Source: Dyella halodurans
Lineage (GTDB): Bacteria; Pseudomonadota; Gammaproteobacteria; Xanthomonadales; Rhodanobacteraceae
Assembly: GCF_026283925.1 (NCBI RefSeq)
Contig: NZ_JAPDPF010000002.1
Span: 620,001 to 684,000, forward strand
DNA length: 64,000 bases
Direction of reading: 5' to 3'
The position numbers were made by a program, and so were the translations under genes. Of this stretch, positions 56,473 through 64,000 are shown piece by piece. How positions within the stretch are numbered: the stretch's first letter is position 1; each line of letters starts with the position of its first letter. The notes under the pieces are model-generated. The model ran no database searches, was not told the DNA's origin, and was given only the letters and a program-made list of their open reading frames with translations.

Positions 56473-56991
56473 CTAAGCGCGACGCCCCGTCTCGAACAGG
56501 AACCATACGCGGCGTTCGGCTTCGTCGATCCAGTTTTCAAGCAGGCTGGCCGTGGCCACATCGCCATAGCCGTCGCATAGTTGATGGGTGGCGCGCATAT
56601 AGGCCGCGAGCTGGATATTGTCCTGGCGCAGCTCGGCCAGCATGTCATCGGGCGTGACGAAGTCGGCGTCGTTGTCCAACAGGCGCTGCGTGCGTGATGC
56701 CTGTCCGACCGAACGCAGGGTCGTGCCGCCCAATTTGCGCACCCGCTCCGCAATGGGATCGAGCGTGGCGTAGATCTGATCCGACTGCTCGTCCAGCAGC
56801 AGGTGATAGTCGCGGAAATACGGGCCCGACATGTGCCAGTGGAAGTTCTTGGTCTTGATGTACAGCGCCAGCACATCCGCCAGCAAGGTGTTGAGTTCGG
56901 CGGAAATATCGCGCGTGGCGTCTTCGCCCAGCGCGGATGGCGTGGCGAGCGCAGCCTTGCGGCGGGTCTTGGCCTTGCTTGTATCGTTCAT
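56473..56991 (-). CDS. dps: Dps-family DNA-protection/mini-ferritin protein
   Basis: The start at 56991 follows GGAGG and gives [19 protein letters not shown], a basic N-terminus typical of DNA-binding Dps. The 172-residue four-helix protein has KNFHWHMSGPYFRDYHLLLDE with the ferroxidase His, His and Asp/Glu pattern. QSDQIYATLDPIAERVRKLGG and TASLLENWIDEAERRVWFL follow. Dps oxidises Fe(II) with H2O2, stores iron as a 12-mer and protects DNA in stationary phase. It is a single gene; OxyR or sigma-S control is usual for the family, but no site was identified here. Confidence 0.93.
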   Translation of the reverse strand: MNDTSKAKTRRKAALATPSALGEDATRDISAELNTLLADVLALYIKTKNFHWHMSGPYFRDYHLLLDEQSDQIYATLDPIAERVRKLGGTTLRSVGQASRTQRLLDNDADFVTPDDMLAELRQDNIQLAAYMRATHQLCDGYGDVATASLLENWIDEAERRVWFLFETGRRA

Positions 56992-57036
56992 GACTTGCCT
57001 CCGGGGTACCACATGGTGGGGGGAACACGATTCGAC

Positions 57037-57729
57037 TCACGTCGGCGCAACGGGCAGCGCTGCGTCCTGATGCCTGAGATAAGCGCCTAGCGCCAGCAGG
57101 GCTGGCACCACGAAGCACCACATGCCGACCAACGCATAGAGCAACGCCCCTGCGGCGCAGCCCACCGCGAAAGCCAGCACCGCGGCCAACATGCGCGCCA
57201 GCCGCGTTTGGACGGCTGATTGTTGTTCCGCGGGAATGCCATGAATGCGATCGGCGATATCCAGCATGATTTGCGTGGTTGTGCCCGTCATCAGCGTCGA
57301 AGGTGGTGCGCCGGCCAGATGGACCCGATGCAAGCCATTCTGGATCGCCATCGCGGCCACCAGGGTCATGCCGGTGAGCGTGCCCGACCAGCTGTCGCCG
57401 GCGCCAAAGGGACCAAAACGCAAGGCCATGAGCGCCGCGGCAACTAGCAGGATCAGCTTGATCAGCAGCATGGTCCGCAGCACCGCTGTCCCCCGCGCGA
57501 CCAGGCGATAGCTAAGCAGGCGCGCAAGCATGATCACCACGCAGAACACCGGCAGCGCCAGCAGCTTGGCGATGATTCCCGACGTCCCCATCACCAGCGC
57601 AGCACCAATGGTGACGAAGTTTCCGGTGACGTGCGCGGTAAACAGGCCATGCAAGGCCAGGAAGCCGGCGGTGTCCACGTAGCCTGCGTTCAAGCTGAGT
57701 ATTGTCGGCAGAATGGGCTTGTCAGCCAT
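57037..57729 (-). CDS. DUF1275 (YoaK-type) membrane protein
   Basis: A 230-residue membrane protein with six to seven TM segments. It shows the family motifs LSLNAGYVDTAGFLALHGLFTAHVTGNFV near the N-terminus and MTLVAAMAIQNGLHRVHLAG, then LMTGTTTQIMLDIADRI. These match DUF1275 (YoaK), whose role is unknown but which is often described as a possible transporter. The start is uncertain: the ATG at 57729 was chosen, with an in-frame extension to 57780 lacking support. It is downstream of the porin gene on the same strand, with a 52-bp gap, and may belong to the same operon. Confidence 0.88.
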   Translation of the reverse strand: MADKPILPTILSLNAGYVDTAGFLALHGLFTAHVTGNFVTIGAALVMGTSGIIAKLLALPVFCVVIMLARLLSYRLVARGTAVLRTMLLIKLILLVAAALMALRFGPFGAGDSWSGTLTGMTLVAAMAIQNGLHRVHLAGAPPSTLMTGTTTQIMLDIADRIHGIPAEQQSAVQTRLARMLAAVLAFAVGCAAGALLYALVGMWCFVVPALLALGAYLRHQDAALPVAPT

Positions 57730-57781
57730 GATGTCTACGCGCTCCAGCGGTAGGTAAGTCGATCCGAGGTCATGTCGCACT

Positions 57782-59278
57782 TCACCACATGTACTTCAGT
57801 TCGACGCCGAGATAGTCGCCGTCACGTCCGCCGACCTGACGGATGGCGCGACCGACATCGAAGTGCACAGCTTCCACTGCGCCGGTGAAGTTCGCGTTGA
57901 AACTGTAATCCGCACGCAGCTGGCCATAGGCGCCGGTCCAGTGCCCACCTTCCCCGGCCGTTCCTGGCAGCGGAATATTCGGCTGCAGGTAGATTGCATC
58001 GCTGGTGACCTGGCGCCACTGAAAGCCGACGCCACCAGTCAACGTCAAACCCACGATGGGTTTGATGGTCAGCGCCGGCTTCACGTGCACCAGGTTCGTA
58101 TAGCCGGTAAAGCCCGCCAGGGTGAAGTAATAGCCATTGGGGAACAGCGGATTGAAGGTGCCAAGGGTGTTGTCCTTGGGGTGACGATCACCCGAGGCCG
58201 CGTCGAACTGAATGCCCAACCTCGGATGCCATGACGGCCGCTCCCAGGTAAAGCCGACGCGCGCACCGGTGCCCCAGGCATCGATGTCCTTCGAGCCGAC
58301 ATGCCCACGTTGCTCCATGCCTTCCAGGTCCCAGTCCAGCCCAAGCGCCGAACCTGCAAAGCGCATGTCATACACGTCGCGGCGCTCGTCGCCGGCGGCG
58401 TCGAGATACCTGACGTTGTCCCTGCTGTAGAGCGAGTAATAGGCGGACAGTTCGTTATGCCCCCACACCAGGCGCTCCACGCGCAAGGTATTGAAACGGA
58501 AGCGGTGATTGGACACATCGTCGAAGGGGTGCTCGTCCCTGTATTGCACGGGCTGGCTCATGAAACCGATAAAGCGCCACTTGCCGGTTTCCCAGTCCGC
58601 CCAGATGGCGTCGAACGACTGCCGCACATTGGGTCCGTCACGCAGCGATACGAAGCGCTGCAAATCGAAGGCAAAATCCTGCCGACCTATGCGCGCCTTG
58701 AAGGTGCCGGCCGCGAAACGCCTCGTATAGGCCACGAAGGCCAGCCTCAGGTCCCAGGGATTGCGATCGGCCCCGCCAATGACGTTCTTGTTCACGGTGC
58801 GGGCGTCTTCGATCTGCACGAAGCCTTGCCAATGTTCGTCGAGACGTAAATCGGCATGCACTTGCAGGCGCTGCAACAGATAGGTGTTGTTGGCGCTCCC
58901 GCCCACACCGAAGTTGGGCGCATCCAGCATTTCAACGCGTTCGCGCAGATTGGCGCCCAGCGAAAGGTAAGCCTTGGGGTCATCCGCGCTCAGCGACAGG
59001 TACTTGAGCGCATCGCCCCAGTCCGTGCGCAAGGACGGATCCGCCAGTGGCGACCAATCCTCCTGCCATCGGTTGCTGCTCAGCTTTGGGCGCGTCGCGG
59101 CATCCTGTGTCGGCGTGTCCTGGGTCGATTCGTTGCTGGCGTCTTGCGCCCATGCCTGGCCCGGGCACAGCAAGACGCTTCCCACCAGCGAAAGCCAGGC
59201 CGCACTCCACCCCAGGCGATGACCGGAGCCGTCGATCCGCTCCCGCACGCGATGGCACGACGCCCCCCGCTCCCCCAT
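57782..59278 (-). CDS. Alginate-export family outer-membrane porin
   Basis: The start at 59278 gives a signal peptide (HRLGWSAAWLSLVGSVLLC, cleavage near AWAQDAS), 498 residues in all. The mature part is a beta barrel with many aromatic, amphipathic strands: YLSLGANLRERVEMLDAPNFG, LLQRLQVHADLRLDEHWQ, FVQIEDARTVNKN and LELKYMW-type end (GVELKYMW, terminal aromatic). AGTFKARIGRQDFAFDLQRFVSLRDGPNVRQSF is the characteristic conserved stretch. It matches AlgE-like 'alginate export' barrels (PF13372), which form wide anion channels. In this setting it may import an anionic aromatic or sugar acid. It starts 4 bp after the VOC gene stop. Confidence 0.85.
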   Translation of the reverse strand: MGERGASCHRVRERIDGSGHRLGWSAAWLSLVGSVLLCPGQAWAQDASNESTQDTPTQDAATRPKLSSNRWQEDWSPLADPSLRTDWGDALKYLSLSADDPKAYLSLGANLRERVEMLDAPNFGVGGSANNTYLLQRLQVHADLRLDEHWQGFVQIEDARTVNKNVIGGADRNPWDLRLAFVAYTRRFAAGTFKARIGRQDFAFDLQRFVSLRDGPNVRQSFDAIWADWETGKWRFIGFMSQPVQYRDEHPFDDVSNHRFRFNTLRVERLVWGHNELSAYYSLYSRDNVRYLDAAGDERRDVYDMRFAGSALGLDWDLEGMEQRGHVGSKDIDAWGTGARVGFTWERPSWHPRLGIQFDAASGDRHPKDNTLGTFNPLFPNGYYFTLAGFTGYTNLVHVKPALTIKPIVGLTLTGGVGFQWRQVTSDAIYLQPNIPLPGTAGEGGHWTGAYGQLRADYSFNANFTGAVEAVHFDVGRAIRQVGGRDGDYLGVELKYMW

Positions 59279-59282
59279 GGCG

Positions 59283-60209
59283 TTATGGGCCAGCGTTGGC
59301 GTGGATCTCCGCCACGTAGCCGCCCGGGAATTGCACGACGACGGACTCGCGTCCTTCGCTGGTGAACGGCTCGACCAACACCTGTGCGCCATTCGCCTTG
59401 GCCTTGGCCAAGGTATCGGACAGCTTGGCCACTTCGTAGCCGGTCACCTCACGCCCGTAGGGGTACGGCAGATGTCCATCGGTGACGTGGACGGTCATCT
59501 TGCCGAAGGTCGACTCGATGCGGACGCGCCGATACGTGTCGTTCGGTCGGCCGATCTCCACGCCCGGCGCCTTCGCCTCGTCGGAAACCACCTTGCCGTG
59601 CGAGAACTTCACGAAGCCTTTGACCAGCGCATCGGCACGATCGGGCGATACATACACCCGATTCTCGGGAATGCTCTGGAACGGTGCATAGGACGGCGCC
59701 GTGGTGTGCCAATACAGCTGCATGTTGAGGCCACCCGGCCATTGGATGACGGCGTCGCGGCCGATCGGATCGGGGAACGGCGACACCATCACATCGGCGC
59801 CCGCAGCCCGTGCCGAGCGAATGGCCGTGTCCATGTCGGTGACCAGGTAGCCCGTGCGCTCGTCGCCGAACGGGAACGGGATCGGCGTCTTGAAGCCGAA
59901 CAGCGACACCGTGCCCACCGGCGTCTGCAACAACTGCGAGGTAGTGCTGCTCGGCGTCGGAGTTACGGTAGCCACCACCTGCTTCGTGCTCTGGCCACCG
60001 AACGTGCCAATGAAGCTGCTGACAAAACGATCGACGTCGGCAGGTGCCACATAGACGTGGGTGGTGTCGTATTGCGAGCCGACCGCGACCATGGGGGCGC
60101 CGACTTGCGTCGACTCCTTTGCCTGCACCGCGTCCATGGCGGTGAGTGAGACAAGGCCGAACAACCCCAGGCCAAAAACGGCGGCCACTGCCTTTGACGA
60201 AATGCGCAT
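59283..60209 (-). CDS. Exported protein with two glyoxalase/VOC-like domains
   Basis: A 308-residue protein starting with a signal peptide (SKAVAAVFGLGLFGLVSLTA, cleavage near AVQAKEST). The first VOC-like domain is at about 45-170 (YDTTHVYVAPADVDRFVSSF, GYLVTDMDTAIRSARAAGA). The second is at about 185-305 (ENRVYVSPDRADALVKGFVK, GYEVAKLSDTLAKAKANGA, VQFPGGYVAEIHANAG). Each has a Glu/His near its C-terminal strand. Exported VOC proteins are uncommon, so periplasmic action on a small molecule is likely. The start region is followed 4 bp later by the porin gene, which suggests coupled expression. Confidence 0.8.
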   Translation of the reverse strand: MRISSKAVAAVFGLGLFGLVSLTAMDAVQAKESTQVGAPMVAVGSQYDTTHVYVAPADVDRFVSSFIGTFGGQSTKQVVATVTPTPSSTTSQLLQTPVGTVSLFGFKTPIPFPFGDERTGYLVTDMDTAIRSARAAGADVMVSPFPDPIGRDAVIQWPGGLNMQLYWHTTAPSYAPFQSIPENRVYVSPDRADALVKGFVKFSHGKVVSDEAKAPGVEIGRPNDTYRRVRIESTFGKMTVHVTDGHLPYPYGREVTGYEVAKLSDTLAKAKANGAQVLVEPFTSEGRESVVVQFPGGYVAEIHANAGP

Positions 60210-60278
60210 GGGTGACTCCCTGAAAACGTGCTTAGAGTGAATGACAAGACGATCGTGGAATGGACCCGAACCGCGACG

Positions 60279-60734
60279 CTATTCCGAGCCCAGCCGGACG
60301 GCCGCCACGCGGCTGCGCAGGTCGTACCAGGCCACCAGCAGGAAACCACCGACCAGCCCCAGGTGTTCGAAGAACGCGTTGGTCAACATGAAGCGCTCGG
60401 GCATCGGCGCATCCCAGAAGCGATTCGCCAGAAAGGTCGCCATCAAGGTAAACCCAGCCAGCAGGATGGCGCCCAGCCAACGGTAGTAGCCCAGCAGGAT
60501 CAGCAGCGACGCGCCCAGTTCCAGCACGATGGTCGCCAGCGTGATGGGACCCGCCGGCGCCAGGCCGAAGTGCGCGGTCTCGGCCGTGGCGGCGCCGAGG
60601 TCCATCGCCTTCTGGATGCCGCCCTGGAGATAAGCCGCGCACAGTCCAAGCAGTGCCAGCCAATGCACGGGCCGTGTCGCGAACACCGACGCCAGTCGTG
60701 CCATACCGCCCGATCGAGCATGAATCGTGTTCAC
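60279..60734 (-). CDS. DoxX-family membrane protein
   Basis: A GTG start at 60734 fits GGGAG a few bases upstream. The 151-residue protein has four TM segments: PVHWLALLGLCAAYLQGGI, ITLATIVLELGASLLILLGY, WLGAILLAGFTLMATFLANR and FFEHLGLVGGFLLVAWYD. It has the DoxX pattern with Gly-rich helices and an Asn/Phe-rich loop (MLTNAFFEHLG). DoxX-like proteins act in thiosulfate or redox-related membrane steps, often with unclear role. It lies between the amidohydrolase and the VOC gene on the same strand. Confidence 0.82.
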   Translation of the reverse strand: MNTIHARSGGMARLASVFATRPVHWLALLGLCAAYLQGGIQKAMDLGAATAETAHFGLAPAGPITLATIVLELGASLLILLGYYRWLGAILLAGFTLMATFLANRFWDAPMPERFMLTNAFFEHLGLVGGFLLVAWYDLRSRVAAVRLGSE

Positions 60735-60786
60735 CGTCTGCTCTCCCAGCTCAGGATGTGAGCGATGGCGCCGCAGTGGCGCCGCC

Positions 60787-62670
60787 TCATACCGCCCAGC
60801 ACGAACAACCCAGCGCACCCCAGAACGATTTCAGGTCCGACGCCGGCATCTGCTTTGACCAGGCGCTGGCATGGTCGTGACCATGAACACCGCAGTCATG
60901 GCGACAAGCGCAACTCGCCTGCACTGCAGCCTGCTGGGCCGGGCCACGTTGCTGTGCCCACGCGCCATAGCCGCCATAGGCTCGCACTGGTGACCATTCT
61001 GGCATCGCTGCCGGCACCTTGACATCGTCCAGCGAGGAAAACTCGCCGCTGCCATAGACCACGCGACCACCCACGATCGTCAGCAGCGAGGTGGTGTCGG
61101 CGATATCGTCCTCGGGGCAACTGAAGTAATCGCGATCCGGCACGATCAGATCGGCCAGCTGTCCTACCTGGATGCGACCCTTCTTGCCTTCCTCGTTGGA
61201 GAACCAGGTAACGTTCTCAGTCCACATGCGTAGCGCCGTTTCACGATCAATGCAATTGCGGCGCGGATACAGCCCCAGGCCACCGACGGTCTTGCCGGTG
61301 GTCAGCCAGGCCAGCGACACCCATGGGTTATACGAGGCGACGCGCGTGGCATCGGTACCGGCCGAGGTCTTGACGCCCTTCTCCAGGATGCGCGCCACCG
61401 GTGGCGTAGCCTGCGCCGCCGCGGGGCCATAGCGCTCCACGAAATACTCGCCCTGGTAAGCCATGCGATGCTGCACGGCGATGCCGCCGCCCAGCGCCGC
61501 GATGCGATCGATCGAACGCTCCGATATCGTCTCGGCGTGATCGAAGAACCAGTTTAGCCCTTGCAGCGGAATGTCCCTGTTCACCTTTTCGAACACGTCC
61601 AGCGCACGGCTGATGGTTTCGTCGTAGGTCGCGTGCATGCGCCACGGCCAGCGGTTCTCGGCCAGAATACGCACAACCTCTTCCAGCTCGCCCTCCATCT
61701 GCGCGGGCATGTCCGGACGCGGCTGGCGGAAGTCCTCGAAATCGGCGGCCGAAAACACCAGCATCTCGCCGGCGCCGTTGTGGCGGAAATAATCGTCGCC
61801 CTGCTTGTATTTCGACGTGCGCGTCCAGTTCAGAAAGTCGTCCTTTTCCTGCTTTGGCTTTTGCGTAAACAGGTTGTAGGCCAGCCTGATGGTGAGCTCA
61901 CCGTCGGCCGCCAGCTTCTCGATGACCGCGTAATCATCGGGATAATTCTGGAAACCGCCGCCCGCATCGATCGCACCGGTCACGCCCAGGCGATTCAGGT
62001 CGCGCATGAAATGACGCGTGGAATTGAGCTGGTAATCGAACGGCAGCTTGGGACCCTTGGCCAACGTGGCGTAGAGGATCGCAGCGTTCGGCTTGGCCAG
62101 CAGCAGACCGGTTGGATTACCCGCACCATCGAGGACGATCTCGCCACCCGGTGGCGCCGGCGTGTCCCTGGTATAGCCCACCACGCGCAGTGCCGCCGCG
62201 TTGAGGATGGCGCGGTCGTACAGATGCAGCAGGAAAACCGGTGTTTCCGGCGCGACCGCATTCAGTTCCTCGATGGTCGGCAGGCGCTTTTCGGCGAACT
62301 GATGCTCGGAGAAACCACCCACCACGCGCACCCATTGCGGCGATGGCGTGATGGCGACTTGCCGCTTGAGCATGGCCATGGCGTCGGCGAGCGAGCGGGC
62401 GCCGTCCCAGCGCAGCTCCATATTGAAGTTCAAGCCACCACGAATGATGTGAAGGTGGTTGTCGATCAGGCCGGGCAAGGCACGGCGCCCTTTCAAATCG
62501 ACGATGCGCGTGTGCGGCCCGGCCAGCGGCATGATTTCCGACGCAGCACCCACCGCGACGAACTTCCCATCCGCGATGGCAACCGCGTCGACCTCGGGAC
62601 GCGAGCGGTCCAGCGTGGTGAAACGCCCGCCATGGAGGATGAGGTCTGCCTTGGTCGACTGGGCGTTCAT
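60787..62670 (-). CDS. Amidohydrolase, YtcJ-like, with Cys/His-rich tail
   Basis: A 627-residue metal-dependent amidohydrolase. It starts MNAQSTKADLILHGGRFTTL and has ALPGLIDNHLHIIRGG with the first metal ligands His72 and His74. MHATYDETI and GLNWFFDHAET follow in the barrel, then TSAGTDATRVASYNPW and GRIQVGQLADLIVPDRDYF at the end of the composite beta-sandwich. Most YtcJ enzymes end near residue 560. Here a 45-residue tail is rich in Cys and His (CACRHDCGVHGHDH and GALGCSCWAV), which suggests extra metal binding. There is no signal peptide, so it is cytosolic. The substrate is unknown. It overlaps XapX by 4 bp. Confidence 0.85.
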   Translation of the reverse strand: MNAQSTKADLILHGGRFTTLDRSRPEVDAVAIADGKFVAVGAASEIMPLAGPHTRIVDLKGRRALPGLIDNHLHIIRGGLNFNMELRWDGARSLADAMAMLKRQVAITPSPQWVRVVGGFSEHQFAEKRLPTIEELNAVAPETPVFLLHLYDRAILNAAALRVVGYTRDTPAPPGGEIVLDGAGNPTGLLLAKPNAAILYATLAKGPKLPFDYQLNSTRHFMRDLNRLGVTGAIDAGGGFQNYPDDYAVIEKLAADGELTIRLAYNLFTQKPKQEKDDFLNWTRTSKYKQGDDYFRHNGAGEMLVFSAADFEDFRQPRPDMPAQMEGELEEVVRILAENRWPWRMHATYDETISRALDVFEKVNRDIPLQGLNWFFDHAETISERSIDRIAALGGGIAVQHRMAYQGEYFVERYGPAAAQATPPVARILEKGVKTSAGTDATRVASYNPWVSLAWLTTGKTVGGLGLYPRRNCIDRETALRMWTENVTWFSNEEGKKGRIQVGQLADLIVPDRDYFSCPEDDIADTTSLLTIVGGRVVYGSGEFSSLDDVKVPAAMPEWSPVRAYGGYGAWAQQRGPAQQAAVQASCACRHDCGVHGHDHASAWSKQMPASDLKSFWGALGCSCWAV

Positions 62671-62945
62671 CGTTGGACCCTCGTGTTTTCAGCCACATTC
62701 GAGACGGGCCGGGCCTTCGGCAGTTCGCCAAAGACATGCGGCTTGACCTGTTCGCGAATCCAGTTGGTCGCGGCAATTTCGCGGTGCCACAGGTTTTTCA
62801 ACAAAGGGGGAACCTGCTCACCGATGAGAATGCCGAGCAACCCGACCAACGCAATCACCGGTGGCGCCGGCGACCGCACATTCACAAGGCTATAAATGAC
62901 GCCGACCAGCAAACCGGCGGCAAGAGATAGCAAATAAGGTTTCAT
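62667..62945 (-). CDS. XapX domain membrane protein
   Basis: The start at 62945 gives 92 residues. Two TM segments are seen: PYLLSLAAGLLVGVIYSLVNV and PVIALVGLLGILIGEQVPPL, followed by a soluble tail. The motif GLLVGVIYSLVNVRSPAPPVIALVGLLGI is the XapX signature (Gly-rich, VRSPAPP). Function is unknown; XapX genes often lie next to amidohydrolases or hydrolases, as here. The stop overlaps the amidohydrolase start by 4 bp, so translation is coupled. Confidence 0.85.
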   Translation of the reverse strand: MKPYLLSLAAGLLVGVIYSLVNVRSPAPPVIALVGLLGILIGEQVPPLLKNLWHREIAATNWIREQVKPHVFGELPKARPVSNVAENTRVQR

Positions 62946-63002
62946 CGGTATGCCCTGCGAGTCGATTCCTGCTTGCGGTCGGCAACCGCAAGCGCGGTGC
63001 AC

Positions 63003-63656
63003 TTAGCCTTCGTGCGCGCCGAACATGCTCTTGGCGTAGATGATGCCAAGTCCATAAGAGCCACCGAAGCGTTTGGCGATGCCGGTCGTGCTGTCGTAGC
63101 TATCGACGCGGGCCCAGTCTCTCTGCAGTTCCAGCAGGTACTGCACCGCGGTCATCGGTCGGACACCGGCCTGGATCATGCGTTCCATCGCGCGGTTGTG
63201 CGCCTCGGCCGAGACGTCACCGCAGGCGTCCGAGATGACATACACCTCGAAGCCCTGCTCCAACGCCGACAGCGCCGGGCCGACGATGCACACCGAGGTC
63301 CACAAGCCGGCGAGCACGAGACGAGTCTTGCCGATCTCGTTGACGCGCTTGATCACGGCCGCGTCCTCCCAGGTATTCATAGACGTGCGGTCGAGCAAGG
63401 CCTGCCCCGGGAAAGGATCAGTCACCTCGCTGAACATGGGGCCGGAGAAGCTCTTCTCGGCCACGGTGGTGAGGATGGTTGGCACGTTGAAGCTGGCCGC
63501 CGCGTGCGACACCAGCGCGGCATTGTTGCGCAGCGTGATGGCATCGATGGAATGCGTCGCGAAGGACATCTGCGACTGGAAGTCGATCATGATCAGCGCA
63601 TGATCCTTGGGTGTGATCAATTGCTTACCGGGCGTTGGGGTTGCGGTAATCGCCAT
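63003..63656 (-). CDS. Isochorismatase-type cysteine hydrolase (YcaC-like)
   Basis: The start at 63656 follows AGGAGA and gives 217 residues. It has the isochorismatase-like fold: HALIMIDFQSQMSF with the catalytic Asp, PTILTTVAEKSF with the Lys, and LVLAGLWTSVCIVGPAL with the nucleophilic Cys. YVISDACGDVSAEAHNRAME is conserved. It resembles the octameric YcaC group of hydrolases with unknown substrates. It is 57 bp upstream of XapX and downstream of the alpha/beta hydrolase, all on the minus strand. Confidence 0.9.
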   Translation of the reverse strand: MAITATPTPGKQLITPKDHALIMIDFQSQMSFATHSIDAITLRNNAALVSHAAASFNVPTILTTVAEKSFSGPMFSEVTDPFPGQALLDRTSMNTWEDAAVIKRVNEIGKTRLVLAGLWTSVCIVGPALSALEQGFEVYVISDACGDVSAEAHNRAMERMIQAGVRPMTAVQYLLELQRDWARVDSYDSTTGIAKRFGGSYGLGIIYAKSMFGAHEG

Positions 63657-63725
63657 GCGTGTTCTCCTGGGCAGTGCAGCGTCGATGGATCGGCCACGCA
63701 ACCCGCGGCCGATCCGTTGGCGTCA

Positions 63726-64000
63726 TCAAGAACGAATGAAGGTCAGCAGATCTTGGTTGACCTGGTCCTGATGGGTAGCAGTGAGACCATGCGGTGCACC
63801 CGGATAGACCTTGAGCGTCGCGTGCTTCACGATCTTGGCTGAAAGCCTGCCCGCGTCATCAATCGGTACGATTTGATCATCATCGCCGTGAATGACGAGT
63901 GTGGGCACCTCGACCTTCTTGAGATCGGACGTGTAGTCCACCTCGGAGAACTGCTTGATGCATTCGTACTGGCCCTTCAGGCCACCGATCATGCCCTGCA
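63726..64000 (-). CDS. Alpha/beta hydrolase, 5' part outside window
   Basis: Only the C-terminal 90 residues or so are present; the start lies beyond the right edge. The visible part has [20 protein letters not shown] with the catalytic Asp of the triad, then [20 protein letters not shown] with the catalytic His. The spacing and GAPHGL motif match non-heme chloroperoxidase/esterase-type alpha/beta hydrolases. It would be the first gene seen of the right-hand minus-strand run, 69 bp before the isochorismatase-type gene. Confidence 0.88.
   Translation of the reverse strand, partial: QGMIGGLKGQYECIKQFSEVDYTSDLKKVEVPTLVIHGDDDQIVPIDDAGRLSAKIVKHATLKVYPGAPHGLTATHQDQVNQDLLTFIRS

Overview
The window looks like a chromosomal segment from a gammaproteobacterium of the Xanthomonadales, most likely the Rhodanobacteraceae (Dyella, Luteibacter or Rhodanobacter type). 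The evidence is the gene order orn-folP-glmM-(2OG oxygenase)-tpiA-secG-tRNA-Leu, the use of FabV as enoyl-ACP reductase, high GC with high third-position GC, and intergenic hairpin repeats of the kind common in Xanthomonads. Genus is an inference; no rRNA is present.

Layout. (1) 1-3169: a large autotransporter on the minus strand, cut by the left edge. (2) 3.2-10.0 kb: a patchy, lower-GC accessory region ending at tRNA-Leu(GAG). It holds small hypothetical genes, two predicted PD-(D/E)XK nuclease-like proteins, an excisionase-like HTH protein, a HEPN-like protein and a two-TM coiled-coil protein, separated by three copies of a palindromic repeat. (3) 10.0-30.8 kb: housekeeping genes: secG, tpiA, glmM, folP, orn, sbcB, aqpZ, epmA, ligA, rnk, transporters and phrB, broken by a large composite inverted-repeat block at 18.9-19.7 kb. 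(4) 31.0-32.2 kb: fabV, bracketed by two matching palindromic repeats. (5) 32.5-54.8 kb: a complete hopanoid locus in several transcription units. Precursor supply is dxr, idi and ispA. A single-enzyme squalene synthase and squalene-hopene cyclase (shc) build the ring system. HpnH, HpnG and HpnA act in side-chain extension, HpnI, HpnK and HpnJ make the glucosamine/cyclitol ether head group, and HpnL and HpnN are membrane and transport proteins. A ferritin-like diiron protein, CopC/CopD and a ferredoxin-NADP reductase are embedded in or next to it. (6) 55.1-57.7 kb: a small AT-hook-like protein, an LpxO-like hydroxylase, a Dps protein and a DUF1275 membrane protein. (7) 57.0-64.0 kb: a minus-strand run that continues off the right edge and looks like an operon: alpha/beta hydrolase, isochorismatase-type hydrolase, XapX, YtcJ-type amidohydrolase, DoxX, exported double VOC protein, alginate-export-type porin.

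Main points for follow-up. The hopanoid locus has three kinds of unstudied neighbour: a ferritin-like protein, a flavin reductase that could feed the two radical-SAM enzymes, and CopCD. The accessory region beside the tRNA could be an undescribed nuclease-based module. The right-hand run could be an undescribed uptake and degradation operon. All functional calls come from reading the sequence and recalled family features; no database search was run.
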